Shown in pieces: positions 1 through 10,470 of a stretch of 64,000 nucleotides of DNA (positions are counted from its first letter, which is position 1; each line of letters begins with the position of its first letter). The stretch comes from Taudactylus pleione (Eukaryota > Chordata > Amphibia > Anura > Myobatrachidae), in contig JAUIMM010000213.1 in the NCBI GenBank assembly GCA_031769625.1, positions 3,775,001 through 3,839,000 of the forward strand, in the 5' to 3' direction. The position numbers were made by a program, and so were the translations under genes. The notes under the pieces are model-generated. The model saw only the letters and a program-made list of their open reading frames with translations. It made no database searches and was not told the origin of the DNA.

Positions 1-1130
1 AATATCCCCCCCTTCCCATCTTATCCCCTCTTTTTTTTTTTTCTTTATTCTCCCTCCCCCTACTACCAGTTTCCTATCTTACTTTATATTACCTTTATTA
101 TGGTTGAATTACTACAATAATTTCTTGATTATTTTTCTATGGAATTGTAAAATGAAAAAAATTGTGGCGAAGTCATTTTCTCAAAACCACAAATGCTTTG
201 TATTCTTTGTTTTGACTGTGACATACCGTTTGTGTATCATGATTTATTTGATTACTTCAATAAACACATTTTTGAAAAAAAATATATATATATCGCTATG
301 TGTGTGGTCAGCATTAGAATGTAAGATGACAAATTTGTACATGACCCAGAACTACTGCAAAGTATTTACCAAAACTAAACAAAACATGTTCTAAGTGATA
401 TGTACTAAAACTTAAAAAGAAGACCTACTGTACTGTATTAATCAGTTTTGTCAAATTCTTATTTAGCAGACTCAAATTAATCAAAATTGACTGGTTTCAA
501 TGCCAAAGCATTTTCACTGTTGACCAGTAGAAGTAATTATTGGGGTGATTAATGTAATAATTAGCAGCTACTTTGCCGTGGTTTTGTTTGTTCTATTACT
601 GATCATACTGTACATAGAATGACACAAACATTATTGCTTAAGTCATATGGTTGATATATAATTTTCCAACACTTTAGAAGTAACCAATTCAAAATGGTGC
701 TTTTGTTGTCTTGGATGTAAGTCCAGCTATTAAGCACAAAATATACTTTTTGTTATTGTGCATGTACAGTAAAATGGAATAGGGCCCGATGCATATTTTG
801 AGTCAGAGGTATCTTATACCCAAGAGGTGGACATGGGGAGGTAAGTACAGTAAGGTCCAAGCGTAAACTTGCATTAATTAAAAAAAATAAAATGTACCCC
901 CACCTCTATAAAGGTGAAATTATCTCTGGTGCTGTGAGCTTTGGCTGCTATAAACAAAACTGGGAGTGGGGTGAACTACACAAATGCCAAAATCAGAACT
1001 GTTCTATGGCAGGAAACCCAGCCACAGTGTCAATTAGCAATAGGCTGATTCCTCTGCATATTGCCAACCAGCTCTTTGCACATCCTCGATGTGGGGGAAT
1101 GAAGAGATACTGATTCCACTTCCCCTGCCT
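1..1130. other. AT-rich non-coding DNA, no gene recognised
   Basis: Starts in pyrimidine-rich low-complexity sequence and continues as AT-rich DNA. The short open frames here (for example 104-394 and 892-1113) show no domain, no codon bias and no similarity I recognise. Nothing supportable as a gene. Confidence 0.6.
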
Positions 1131-1195
1131 GCCTTACAATGTTTGCGTGTGCTGGTGTTTATACTATACTACAAGTGCCAGCATACAAATGCCTC

Positions 1196-2200
1196 CAGTG
1201 CATGCTGGCACTTGTAGAACTACAAGTGCTGATATTTTTATTATTTATTACTAGTTATTTTTATATAGTGCACACATATTCCGCAGCACTTTACAGAGAC
1301 TATCTGGCCATTCACATCAGTCCCAGTGGAGCTTACAATCTATGGCCCTCATTCAGAGCCACTCGCTAGCGGCAGTACGCTCGTTCCGAGCGATGTTCGC
1401 ACATCTGCGCATGCGTACGGATCGTTATACGCATGCGCGAACCAGTCAGTGCGGCCGAAATTCATGTGCTCGCAATATAGCGAATGCCTGCTATTTTGAG
1501 TGACAGAATGAGGCGTATGTGGGTGGTAACAGGGGAAGGTGCTTGAAAATGGGGAGTGGAGATCCGAACGCAGGCGTGCTTAAAGGTCAAAACGGGCGTT
1601 TTATGGGTGTGCATAATTAATACAGCAGCGTCATTGACCACGTCACTGGGTTATTTTATAGCCAGAACTGCTCGCAAGATTGTGGTAGCAAAAACCAACC
1701 ACAAGAATAGCGAGCAGTTCATACGCTGGTCGATGTACTCGATTAATCTAATAAATAGCGGACATGACGTATGGTGCGAGCGGCCAGGGGGCGTTTTTAA
1801 CAAATAAACGAGCGTATGTTTTGCTCGCTCGTTCAGACTTAGAGGTGTGAAAAGACTGCAATTTGTGAACGGATCATTTGAATAGCCACCCCTTGTTTTT
1901 GAACGAACGACCGCAAATAGCGAGCGGCTCTGAATCAGGCCCTATATTCCCTACCACATGTGCACACATACATACACATACACACTAGGGATAACTTTTG
2001 TTGGGGGCCAATTAACCTACCAGTATATTTTTGGAGTGTAGGAGGAAACCAGAGCACCTGGAGGAAACCCACACAAGCACAGGGAGAATATGAAAACTTC
2101 ACACAGTTAGGGCCGTAGTGGGAATCAAAACCACAACCTCAGTGCGGTGAGGCAGTAATGCTAACCATTATACCGTCCTGTGCTCTTGCTTCCAGGGCAT
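1196..2200 (-). mobile_element. tRNA-derived SINE, split by a MITE
   Basis: Read on the minus strand, the unit begins near 2195 with a tRNA-like head: an A-box-like stretch around GGTATAATGGTTAGCATTAC and a B-box-like GGTTTTGATTCCC near 2120. A body rich in GGAGGAAACC-type sequence follows, and the tail at about 1240-1340 contains the block around GCACTTTACAG and an A/T-rich end. A second copy in the opposite orientation lies at 11838-12160. The copy is interrupted at 1344-1942 by a MITE, so the SINE is older. The family is inferred from the pol III-like head; it is not a functional tRNA gene. Confidence 0.65.
1344..1942. mobile_element. Palindromic MITE, GGGCC family copy A1
   Basis: The ends are GGCCCTCATTCAGAGCC and its imperfect complement GGCTCTGAATCAGGCCC, flanked by a 3-bp duplication TAT (1341-1343 and 1943-1945). 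The empty site is recovered from the SINE it interrupts. The interior is GC-rich, with CGCTCG motifs repeated near both ends. No transposase. Related in inverted orientation to the copy at 5938-6517, including the region with GCGCATGCG. Superfamily unresolved; a 3-bp duplication with GGG/CCC ends is compatible with PIF/Harbinger. Confidence 0.8.
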
Positions 2201-2504
2201 GCTGAGACCTGTAACTTGCCATGGAGAAATGCTGTAAAGAAATCACAAACAATTTTTTTATAATTTTATGTATATGAAGGAAAAATTCCCTCACACACAA
2301 CCTTAATTTTCCAGTTTTTTCCTTACCTTCCCGGGGAGTCCTTCTCTTTGGTTCACGTAGGCATACACTATCTTGTATTTATACAGTGGGTTTCTGTCAT
2401 GGTTTGAGGTCAGACCATGGGGAATCTCCACTCTAATACATAGAAGTGATATGCCACTAGTGTACCCAGTGCTATTGGCAAAACTTGCAGAAAATACTAA
2501 TTTC

Positions 2505-3090
2505 ATATAATACTAGCTGCAGTACCCAGCTCCGCTCAGGTGGAAGTCAGTGATCTGTCTCTCCCTAGGGAGCTGGTTCCCTCCCTCAGTGGGCTACACT
2601 CTGGTAATTTTTGCCAATTGGACACCATCTCTAGGGACTCTGCTCTCTTCAGTGACTGCCCACTGTATTCTCGTCACTGAAGGCAGTACTGCAGCCGCCC
2701 CAGATGATAGGTAACTCCATCGATCACCGCACATAACAGGTCCCTGAACAGCAGGTATACCAGCGCTTTTGCTTCGGGTGGTAGCTGCCCTCTTTACTGC
2801 AGGCACTGGACTTCTCCCACTGCTCACAACAAAAGCTCTCCCTCGGAGCATAGGTCTTAAAATAATTTAGACTTGCTGAGAGCAGTGCAGGGGACCCCTC
2901 CCCACGGAGCCCTGTCCTCAGCCTCCTTATGACCGATTGTGATGAATCTTAGCCGAAAATCTGCCTGGGAAAATTACTTCCACAATGGTGAAAAACGCAT
3001 CACGGTCGGGTTAGTGGTTCCAGAGTTCATCGCAATCACATAAACAAACAGACAGACGTTCTAAGTCATAAGATATATGAATGCATAGTC
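2505..3090 (+). mobile_element. RTE-like LINE tail or RTE-driven SINE fragment
   Basis: Begins with TACTAGCTGCAGTACCCAGC and ends in a block with TTCCAGAGTTCATCGC, followed by an AAACAAACAGACAGAC simple-repeat tail. This arrangement resembles the short interspersed units mobilised by RTE-type LINEs, in which a CCCGGC-type head and a CAGACAGAC tail are common. No reverse transcriptase is present. The assignment rests on memory of the family's look, so confidence is limited. Confidence 0.4.
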
Positions 3091-3204
3091 ACAGACAACG
3101 AAAGATAAATGCTGCTCTACATATTGTGGAAAAACTTTTTTCCATAACTTACGTCCTGCTCTACATGAGCCCCAATGTGTTGTCAAATCATTGACCAACT
3201 AAAG

Positions 3205-3678
3205 GGGATGTAGTTAATAGACTGGCGGACTAAATGCAGCCGGTCTATATCCCAACACCAGAACACCGGCAAGGGACAGAAGATAGGCGTCAAAATACCA
3301 ACGACTATCTTCATCCCTATGCTGGAATGCTAAAGGACGCCGGACTGATCAAGGTGAGTATGGCCGTCCCTAGCACATAGCTGCGAGGGGGGGGGTTAGG
3401 TTTAGGCAACACCGGGGGGGACTTAGGCTAAGGCACCCTCCCGGGGAGGGTTGGGCTAGAGGAAGGGGGGGTTAGGCTCCGCTGCTAGAAGGTTAGGGTT
3501 AGGCACCCCTCGGGAGGTTTAGGGGGAGGGGGAGTTAGGTTTAGGCACCCATGGGGGGGATTTGGCCTTAGGCACCACCCTGGGAGTTTAGGGTTAGGCA
3601 CCCTTAAGGGAGGGTTAGGGGGAGGAGAGGGAAAGGTTAGGTGACTTACCTGACGCTGTCGTGATTTTAACCACCATT
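3205..3678 (+). mobile_element. Telomere-like minisatellite element, copy T1
   Basis: Starts GGGATGTAGTTAATAG, like the copies at 24024 and 51441, then a block of about 190 bp related to those copies, then a G-rich array at 3388-3640 built on GGTTAGG/GGTTTAGGCACC units. The 3' end fades near 3678 after CGCTGTCGTGATTTTAAC and lacks the terminal repeat seen in copy T4. No open frame. Probably non-autonomous. Confidence 0.6.
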
Positions 3679-4250
3679 TCAATCACATTCCAATTAAAGT
3701 GTTGCAGAAACAAGGAAAAGCTGTATGCAAAATATATTTGAACATATTTAAATTGAGCATTTACAATTAACATAAATGTTTTGTTAAAAATAATAATATT
3801 AATTGTAAAAAGGAATGCTGCACTTTGCATTGCTCTATGTCTTGCTATTTCTTCTGATGACATGTAGTGGTAATATACCAGTAATACGTATTAAATGATT
3901 TAACCTCTAAATAAAGAAAACAGGACCTTACACTCCCCATCCCCACCCATGTTTGGCAAACTTTCAGTTCAGTCCACTCTATTTGGCAGATAAATATTTG
4001 TTCTGATGTCGCAGACATTACCTCATGCTTGTTTATACTGACTGTAATCCAGAATTTTAGACATTTTGCTCCATTTTCAATGACACTTTAAGGTGGTCAG
4101 CTAGGAGAGTACTGCATCTTGTACTACACATTTGGCAGATATTTTAAGAATGATATAATTTTATTGACAGATATAAGGTAACAAAACAAAATTATAACAG
4201 CAGTACTTTAAAGAAGAAATACTTTTCAGACTAAAGAAATGATAATTGTC
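3679..4250. other. AT-rich spacer
   Basis: AT-rich sequence between the minisatellite element and the LINE. I see no gene, terminal repeat or array. Confidence 0.5.
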
Positions 4251-4254
4251 CAGT

Positions 4255-5541
4255 ATAATAATAATAATAATTTTATTATATAGCACTTTTCTCCTAAAGG
4301 ACTCAAAGTGCTTTACATTTACAGTATAAATTACAAAATAAGCTTAAACAAGGGACAATTAGTGAAATGCTTGGGAGAAGAGGTAAGTCTTGAGTCTATT
4401 TTTGAAGGATTCTAGAGTGGAGGCCTCTCGAACTGTGCGGGGAAGTGAGTTCCAAAAGGTTGGAGCCACAAAACTGAAAGCTCGACCCCCAGACGAATTC
4501 CGTGAGATTCTAGGTACTGTTAATAGTCCTTCGTCAACGGATCGCAGTAATCGAGTGGGACAGTAAGGAATCAGAAGCTGCTTCAGGTACCCTGGGCCAT
4601 GGTCATGAAGGGCTTTGTAAATTATTAATCCAATCTTGAAAGCAATTTGCCATCTGACAGGCAGCCAGTGAAGGGAGTATAGAATGGGTGTTATGTGGCT
4701 GGAACGGGGCTGGTTGGTTAATAGCCTGGCAGCTGCATTTTGTACCATCTGCAAGCGGTGTAATTCTTTTGCTGGGAGACTGAGGTAGAGGGCATTGCAG
4801 TAGTCTAGGCGTGATGATATAAATGCATGTATGGTTTTAGGCAGATCTTCTGAGGGAATTAAGTGCTTGATTCTGGCTATGTTCCTCAGATGAAAGAATG
4901 AGGATTTGGTTGTGGCTGATACCTGATGTTTAAGTGTCAAGCCACTATCCAGGACAACACCAAGATTCCGCACATGGTTAGTGTTTTGTAATTCTGAACC
5001 CCCAAGCGTAAGTCCTGTTGGTTGGCTATGCTGTAGCCCTGTCCTGTGACCTATCAGAAGAACCTCTATTTTATCAGGGCTCAGTCGCACGAAACTGGCA
5101 CTCATCCGCTCCTGAAGCTCAGCTAGGCAGCCATTTAAGGTTGTTATTGTGTCCTTTGTACCTGGAGCAAAGGGCAGGTACAGTTGTGTATCATCTGCAT
5201 AGCAGTTGTAGACCAGGCCATGACGTCTGATTATTTCACCCAATGGTAGCATGTATACTGCAAAAAGCATGGGAGATAGTATAGAACCCTGTGGGACACT
5301 GCATGGAAGTGACACTGGTGATGAAGAGTTTACTCCAAAAGAAACTCTCTGTGACCTGCCAGTGAGAAATGATTTGAACCATCTAAGGACTGTGCCATCC
5401 AGTACACAGAAATTTTTCAGGCGCTCAATTAGAATTCCATGGTCCACAGTAACAAATGCTGCTGAGAGATCCAGAAGTATTAAGATTGAACAATCACCTC
5501 TGCCTCTTGCCATCAGAAGATCATTAAGCGTACATAGCAAT
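4255..5541 (-). mobile_element. 5'-truncated L2-like LINE
   Basis: A non-LTR retrotransposon on the minus strand. Its 3' end lies at low coordinates, with an ATAATAATAATAA simple-repeat tail (4256-4270) and a short 3' block containing TATATAGCACTTTTCTCC. The reverse transcriptase frame occupies almost all of it. The 5' part (endonuclease and RT motifs upstream of motif A) is missing, as is usual for 5'-truncated LINE copies. I could not define a target duplication. Confidence 0.8.
4359..5540 (-). CDS. LINE reverse transcriptase C-terminal fragment (L2-like)
   Basis: An uninterrupted 393-residue frame. It encodes the LINE reverse transcriptase that copies element RNA at a nicked chromosomal target. 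Motif A is seen as LDLSAAFVTVDH (residues about 24-35), motif B as SVPQGSILSP (about 84-93), and the catalytic box as YADD in NCYADDTQLY (about 117-126). The C-terminal part has WLPVRWQIAFK and a WNSLP block, typical of the L2/CR1 group. Two family residues are changed: AFD reads AFV, and GVPQGS reads SVPQGS. The first catalytic Asp and YADD are retained. The start codon shown is only the first ATG after truncation; the natural N-terminus is absent. Probably inactive. Confidence 0.85.
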   Translation of the reverse strand: MLCTLNDLLMARGRGDCSILILLDLSAAFVTVDHGILIERLKNFCVLDGTVLRWFKSFLTGRSQRVSFGVNSSSPVSLPCSVPQGSILSPMLFAVYMLPLGEIIRRHGLVYNCYADDTQLYLPFAPGTKDTITTLNGCLAELQERMSASFVRLSPDKIEVLLIGHRTGLQHSQPTGLTLGGSELQNTNHVRNLGVVLDSGLTLKHQVSATTKSSFFHLRNIARIKHLIPSEDLPKTIHAFISSRLDYCNALYLSLPAKELHRLQMVQNAAARLLTNQPRSSHITPILYSLHWLPVRWQIAFKIGLIIYKALHDHGPGYLKQLLIPYCPTRLLRSVDEGLLTVPRISRNSSGGRAFSFVAPTFWNSLPRTVREASTLESFKNRLKTYLFSQAFH

Positions 5542-5937
5542 AATCAATAGTTTGTATTGAAAAATACTTTATTTTATCAAATATAGAACATGTACTAACT
5601 GCAAACAACATTGGACAAATGCAACCAATTAGCTGAAGTCTTTGGTTGAAAGTTTCACATTATACGTTCTAAGGATCTCTCCATTTCCTTGAGTTCGGGT
5701 AGATTAGAAAAAGGGGTAATGTGGGTCTCATAGTTTTCTATCTCTTCTAAATTCATAATTTCCTTTCTACATTATACAACATTATGACCACAATTATAAT
5801 CCTAAATGCAGAACCATTAATAAAATAAATCAAAATGAAACAATAATGATGAGTATAGTACTGCAATCCTTTTGAGGAATAGATGTGAAAACCTTAGGAA
5901 TGCTCCATCAACCTCAATACAAACAGAGGGCCTGATT
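5542..5937. other. AT-rich DNA, possibly 5' flank of the Penelope-like remnant
   Basis: AT-rich, no convincing frame. It may continue into the Penelope-like remnant that resumes after the MITE at 6521, but I see no motif that proves it. Confidence 0.35.
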
Positions 5938-6517
5938 CAGAGCCGGACGCTATTTGCGCTCGCTCGTCCAGAAAAAGGGGCTGGGTATTTAAATTGACCG
6001 TTCGCTCTTTGCGGTCTGTTGACGCCTCTAGGTCTGAACGAGCGAACAAAACATGCGGACGTTTTTTTCTAAAAAATGCCCCCTGGCCGCTCGCATCCTC
6101 CGCTATTTATTTGATTAATCAAGTACATCGAAAGGCGAATGAACTGCTCGCTATTCTTGTGGTTGCATTTTCCTACCGCAGTCATGCGAGCAGTTCTGGC
6201 TAAAAGACACATAACTGACGTGGTCGATGACGCTGCTTTGTTAATTATGCACACCCATTAAACGACCGTTTTGACCGTTTGGCACGCCTGCGTTCGGATC
6301 TCCTCCCCCCGTTTTCAAGCACCTCCCCTTGTTACCACCCACAAATGCCTCACTCTGTCACTCAAATTAGCAGGCATTCACTATATTGCGAGCACACGAT
6401 TTCTGACCGCACTGACTGGTTCGCGCATGCGTACTAAAACCCATACGCATGCGCAGATGTGCGAACATCGCTCAGAACGAACGAGCGGCCGCATATGAGC
6501 GGCTCTGAATCAGACCC
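5938..6517. mobile_element. Palindromic MITE, GGGCC family copy A2
   Basis: Ends GGGCCTGATTCAGAGCC and GGCTCTGAATCAGACCC, with 3-bp duplication AGA (5935-5937, 6518-6520). The interior is the inverted counterpart of copy A1 at 1344-1942, including the AGTTCTGGC block and the GCGCATGCG region. The open frames on both strands are by-products of this palindromic sequence. Confidence 0.85.
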
Positions 6518-7160
6518 AGAGGTAACTAGTTATAAATATGATACAATTATGGAAAAATAAGTTTTTTAGACCTGAAGAGAAGAATCAGATATCAAACATA
6601 AAATACTGAGTTAAATATAGAGGGAAACAGTGAGGCAAAAAAAAGAAACATAAGGTCAAGGTGAAGAAAGTTATTCCTAAATTACCTGAACCTACTTAGG
6701 AGGAGAAGTTAAAAATGTAATCTAAGCTCCCTTATACTCTCTATGGAGGAAAGAACAGTCTGTTAGATGGGACTAAAATATGCTCCATCTAATAAATGTA
6801 ATGAATTTGAAGTTTTTATCAACATTCAAAAGTTTGTCCAAAAAATTACTATCAATTTTTTTAAAAAAAACAACAACGATACATCAAAATCAATCTGATT
6901 AGATTTCAGCTACCCCATTTAGACATAAAGCTATAATTTTCCGGTCCTATATGAAAGGGAGTTACTTGGACACCTTTAGTACCCTTGTGATCTATTATAT
7001 TAAAAGTCTAAGTATAGAAAACTGAGAGGGGATCCAATGTCTGAGATCCAGGCAAGCTCAATATATATATATATATATATATATATATTGAAGAATACCA
7101 GAAAAAAGGAGTCTCAAGTGCAGTTTTTAGTTAACTCCAACCCAATAGTATGTATCTGTT

Positions 7161-7352
7161 TTGTACATTTTGCGCAAGGTGCATAAAAGTCTTGAAAATC
7201 CCCCAGGCAGGGCAATAGTAAAGAGATCAGTGTCAGGTTTAGAGTCTGTTACTGTGCATTTATCTAAGTTTATTGACATTTTTCTCCATCCCTCTGTTGT
7301 GAAAAATAAGTCACATTTAAGATATAAGGCAAGTGAACAATTAATAGTGTAA
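7161..7352 (+). pseudogene. Penelope-like RT fragment, N-terminal motif
   Basis: The frame reads YILRKVHKSLENPPGRAIV and then GLESVTVHLSKFIDIFL. This matches the conserved entry to the Penelope RT palm (a PKIHK-type motif, then NPPGRPIVSG and a SLT...FVD stretch). The P of PKVHK reads R here, and extra residues separate GRAIV from SG, so the motif is damaged. The frame stops at 7350. It is a fragment of a retroelement polyprotein, not a host gene. Confidence 0.65.
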
Positions 7353-7769
7353 GATAGGAAGAAGGCTCTTTGATGGTTACTGCTAATTTGGGTTCATTAT
7401 ATTCCATAATTGAGCATGAGCAGGGCATTGATTACATAGCAGGCTTTTTAAGGGATTCTGGTTTTAATCTAGATCTACAAGAATTTCTAATTAAAGGCAT
7501 CTCTTTCATTTTTTGCCATTGATTTTTATCTCCATTAGAAGGGTACTAGGTTCACTGCTAGTTATGTCAATTTATTTTTGGGATAATGGGAGTATGATAT
7601 CATCTGGAATCATAACCTCTTAGGGGCGAACCTAGTGCACTGGTCCAGATATATCGACGATTTTATTTATTTGAAAAGGTGGTCATTAGTGTTTTAAATG
7701 TTTTTGTGACCACTCAAATACCAGTAATTGAAATATTTAATTTTAGCCCTGTGGTGATTAATTTTAGAT

Positions 7770-7982
7770 TTGACTATATATTTATCTATCGATCTATCTA
7801 TATATACGACAATCAAATTTTTTTTAATGATCAATCCCACTGACTCTAAATCTTTTATTCTTGCCAATAGCTCCCACCACAAAAACTGTCTGAATACAAT
7901 ACCAGAGGGACAACTTATGAGATTGAAGAGGAATTGCACAGACCCCGAAGTATGTATATATAAAATACAAGCAAAAGAGTAA
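7770..7982 (+). pseudogene. Penelope-like RT, C-terminal fragment
   Basis: The end of this short frame reads SSHHKNCLNTIPEGQLMRLK followed by RNCTD, matching the NSHHP..WL.NIP.GQ..R.RRNC block after the Penelope RT catalytic core. The upstream half of the frame is simple-sequence derived (TATCTATC repeats at 7784-7810). The catalytic box between the two fragments is not recognisable. Confidence 0.65.
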
Positions 7983-8449
7983 AGTACATTTTTGTTCTGT
8001 AGTCATGATGAGTACAAAGTTCAAGAAACTATGGAGGCCACTGATAAAATTGATATGAAATCGCATCTTTAGACCTAACTCCAATTAAAAAAAATAAGAT
8101 GATTTTCAATGGGCCTTTATTACTTGGTCTAGTACCCGCTATAAGGGGATAGAAAACTCTGAAGAGATAATGGCCTAACCTCCAAAAGGATCAGGTGATT
8201 TTATCGATTATTCCATCCCACCCTAAGTGTATCTATAGGAGGGGCCCCAGTATAAATAAAGATCATGTGGTTAAAAGCAAGTACTTAGTAAAATCCATTA
8301 ATTTGAGCTTGATAATTTCAGCTGTTTTATTATATGCGGTTCCTGTCTTGGATGCAAAGCAGTAAAGGGGAGCATCAGAAAAACTGAATGCCTAGAAAGT
8401 AACAGAAATAAACATAAGATTTGTGAGTTCATGATGTGTAGTACAAATA

Positions 8450-8756
8450 ATCTTATCCACACTATAGAATGTACTTGCAATAAAATTTATATTGTTAGGA
8501 CCTTCAGGCATTTAAAAATTAGACGGCAAACATCTCTGAAATATCAGAAAAGGTCTGGAGAGTAACTCCCTACCTATGTACTTTAAGTAGTCACATTCCT
8601 GCTCTGTTACTGGGATAAGAAAACTTTTATGGAATAAAACATATATTTAATAACAACAGGTATCTAATCCGCTTACTAGCTAAAATTATATATTCACTAA
8701 GAATGCTGGCACCATCGGGGTTAAATCGAGATTTTGAGCTAAAATTATTAATTTAA
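8450..8756 (+). pseudogene. Penelope-like GIY-YIG endonuclease remnant and C-terminus
   Basis: Around 8467 the frame reads ECTCNKIYIVRTFRHLKIRR, which fits the Penelope endonuclease signature (Cys-rich stretch, then KIYIG+T and a helix LK.R). The Gly of YIG is Val here. Further on, 8685-8756 reads IIYSLRMLAPSGLNRDFELK and then a stop, like the usual C-terminal tail of these proteins. The two pieces are separated by stops. The endonuclease would nick the target site for reverse transcription; this copy cannot. Confidence 0.55.
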
Positions 8757-9303
8757 TATCTTGTGTAGGTTTCCTTATTGCGGCTCTAACGATATGATAT
8801 AAGACTTGATTGTATTGTATTTCATATATGTTTATATTTTATTAGTGTTTTACTGTGAATATGTCAGTTTTTTAGATGTTCCATTCTATGAATGGAATTG
8901 AGTGTCTGATGATTTCCCAGACAAATAAATCCATTGTATTTCTATACAAGTGTATACTTGGAAAGCGTTTTTGAAACCACATGACTTGGTTTGTAAGTAT
9001 CAAGAGCAGAGATACCATTGGAACAGCTGGGACTGTATTTCATTGAGATTACCCATAAAGCCAAAGTCACATGACCGCAATAACTTTATTGCCAATGGAC
9101 ATTAGCTTGTTAATTAATGACCAGCGCAAAGGTGACTGGTCACTTTGGACATTGTTATAAATTAAGAGAGATTTATGATGTTTCTTTGTTTATAGATGTG
9201 TTTTATATATGGTTTACTTTGAACAAAATTTTGTCAGAGCCGACACTTCCGGGTTGCGACCATTGTTTACTTCCGGTTAAAACTCCTGGCAACTGGTCTG
9301 TCC

Positions 9304-9850
9304 CATTACACCTTGAAAAAAGACCTAAATACAGATTGAAATATCAAACATAACAGTGGAAGCTGTTCAAATCAATTTGGCAATACTCTTCAGGTGCATG
9401 AAAGGGAGGGGTCATACTAAACAAAAAAACAGAAAATGGGGTGTCCACCAGATGTCCCACAGCACACTAAATTGCACCTGCAACAATACTTGAAAACTAT
9501 ATGGTAATAGAATTTCAGAGATATTTGTTGCCTGCATTTGCAAATACATGGTAAGTCACCAGGCCAACTTCACGGCTTCTCTGATACTGGTGATCCCTAC
9601 ACTGCATGATACAGTACCCACTCTGGCACATGTAATTGTCTATTGTAAGGCCTCATGGTAAAGGCACATACAGAAATACATTTAAATTGAGAGCCAGCTT
9701 ACCTTGGAGTCACCCCTGGGACCTCCAATGAGCACTACAGGAACCAGCAGGTCCAAATGCTGGTTCCGTCTATGCCTCGCAAAATGGCAAACATAACAAA
9801 GTGGAAGCTGCTCAAATCTTGGCAATAAATGCGTTGATTGAAACGTGTTG
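9304..9850 (+). repeat. Diverged direct repeats, possible Penelope terminal repeats
   Basis: A segment with GTGGAAGCTG.TCAAATC and GGCAATA occurs at 9349-9387 and again at about 9791-9829. The first is preceded by ACCTTGAAAAAAGACC...GATTGAAAT (9309-9343); the second is followed by GATTGAAACGTGTTGG (9836-9851). The TTGAAAC-GYGTTGG pattern also occurs in the foldback at 49140-50170. Linking these to the upstream Penelope remnant is inference. Confidence 0.4.
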
Positions 9851-9945
9851 GTGGAGCGGCAGCAGTCCATACCCAGCGACACCTACCTAATTGACGTCCA
9901 ATTGCTGTACATCACCTGGGCCTGATCAATACTGGTGGTTGTTAT

Positions 9946-10470
9946 GTACACTATGTAGACAAAATTGATTGGACAATGACAGCAAATAGATCAACAAGAT
10001 TTTTTGATATCAATACTTTGCAGTAATCACTGCACTTGATGGAGCCACAGACAACCTTCTTGGCAAACTATCCACAAGTTCCTGGACAACAGGCAGTATT
10101 TTTGCCATTTCGCCTTAAGTACAGTGACCAACTGTGACACTGAAGAAGTTCGAGTTGGCCTAGAACGCACCCTTCACTCCAATTCATCCTAGAGGTTCTC
10201 AATGGGAATAAGATCTGGATTCTGAGCTGGCCAGTCCATCCGGGTTACCAAATTTTCTGTATACCAGTCCAGCGTCGCCCTGGAAACATGACAGGTGGTA
10301 TTGTCGTCCTGATAAAATATTTGTTGTTTCCATAGAACTGCAGGTGCATGGGCCTCCCTACAAAGTGTTCTTGTTGAAACCTCCACATTAGTGGCTATTT
10401 GGAACTCATGTGCATGTGTATTCATTTCGCTTGCGCGGGGGTGTCCAATTGCTTTTGTGTACATTGGATG
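9946..10470 (-). mobile_element. Internally deleted Tc1-like transposon
   Basis: The left end reads TACACTATGTAGACAAAATT, and the right end (10442-10470) is its diverged complement with TCCAATTGCTTTTGTGTACA. Between them is only the 3' part of a Tc1 transposase on the minus strand. Total length about 525 bp, far below the usual 1.2-1.6 kb, so the N-terminal DNA-binding half has been deleted. Confidence 0.7.
10010..10464 (-). pseudogene. Tc1-like transposase C-terminal fragment
   Basis: The frame shows FYQDDNTTCHVSRATLDWY and RMDWPAQNPDLIPIENL, the hallmark end of the Tc1/mariner DDE catalytic domain (family form FQQDNA.CH... and MDWPAQSPDLNPIENLWDEL). The family Asp of this part is kept in YQDDN. 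Immediately after IENL there is a stop, then readable DELE and later RSRPTRTSSVSQL and WLHQVQ, so the tail is homologous but interrupted. Without the N-terminal HTH domains it cannot be functional. Confidence 0.8.

Larger units (their letters stand above)
6780..8960 (+). mobile_element. Decayed Penelope-like retroelement
   Basis: Three landmarks appear in the expected order on the plus strand: an N-terminal RT-region fragment near 6810 (FEVFINIQKFVQKIT-like), the RT motif with KVHKSLENPPGRAIV at 7160-7210, and an SHHKNCLNTIPEGQLMRLKR block near 7870-7930. These are followed by a GIY-YIG-like remnant near 8467-8530 and the family's typical C-terminal tail ending at 8756. Many stops and frame changes and an (AT)n expansion at 7061-7088 break it. 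Penelope-like elements encode an RT related to telomerase and a GIY-YIG endonuclease. Direct repeats at 9349 and 9791 may belong to its terminal repeats. Confidence 0.7.

Noticed and set aside
2100..2200. Functional tRNA gene
   Set aside because: A- and B-box-like motifs are present but the body and tail are those of a SINE; no cloverleaf seen.
3388..3640. Interstitial telomere or chromosome end
   Set aside because: Units are irregular GGTTAGG/GGCACC mixtures, repeated in four separate dispersed elements, and not pure TTAGGG arrays.
8905..8990. Hammerhead at CTGATGATTTCCC downstream of the Penelope remnant
   Set aside because: CTGATGA is present, but the next GAAAC is about 70 bases away with no clear stem II; too weak to claim.
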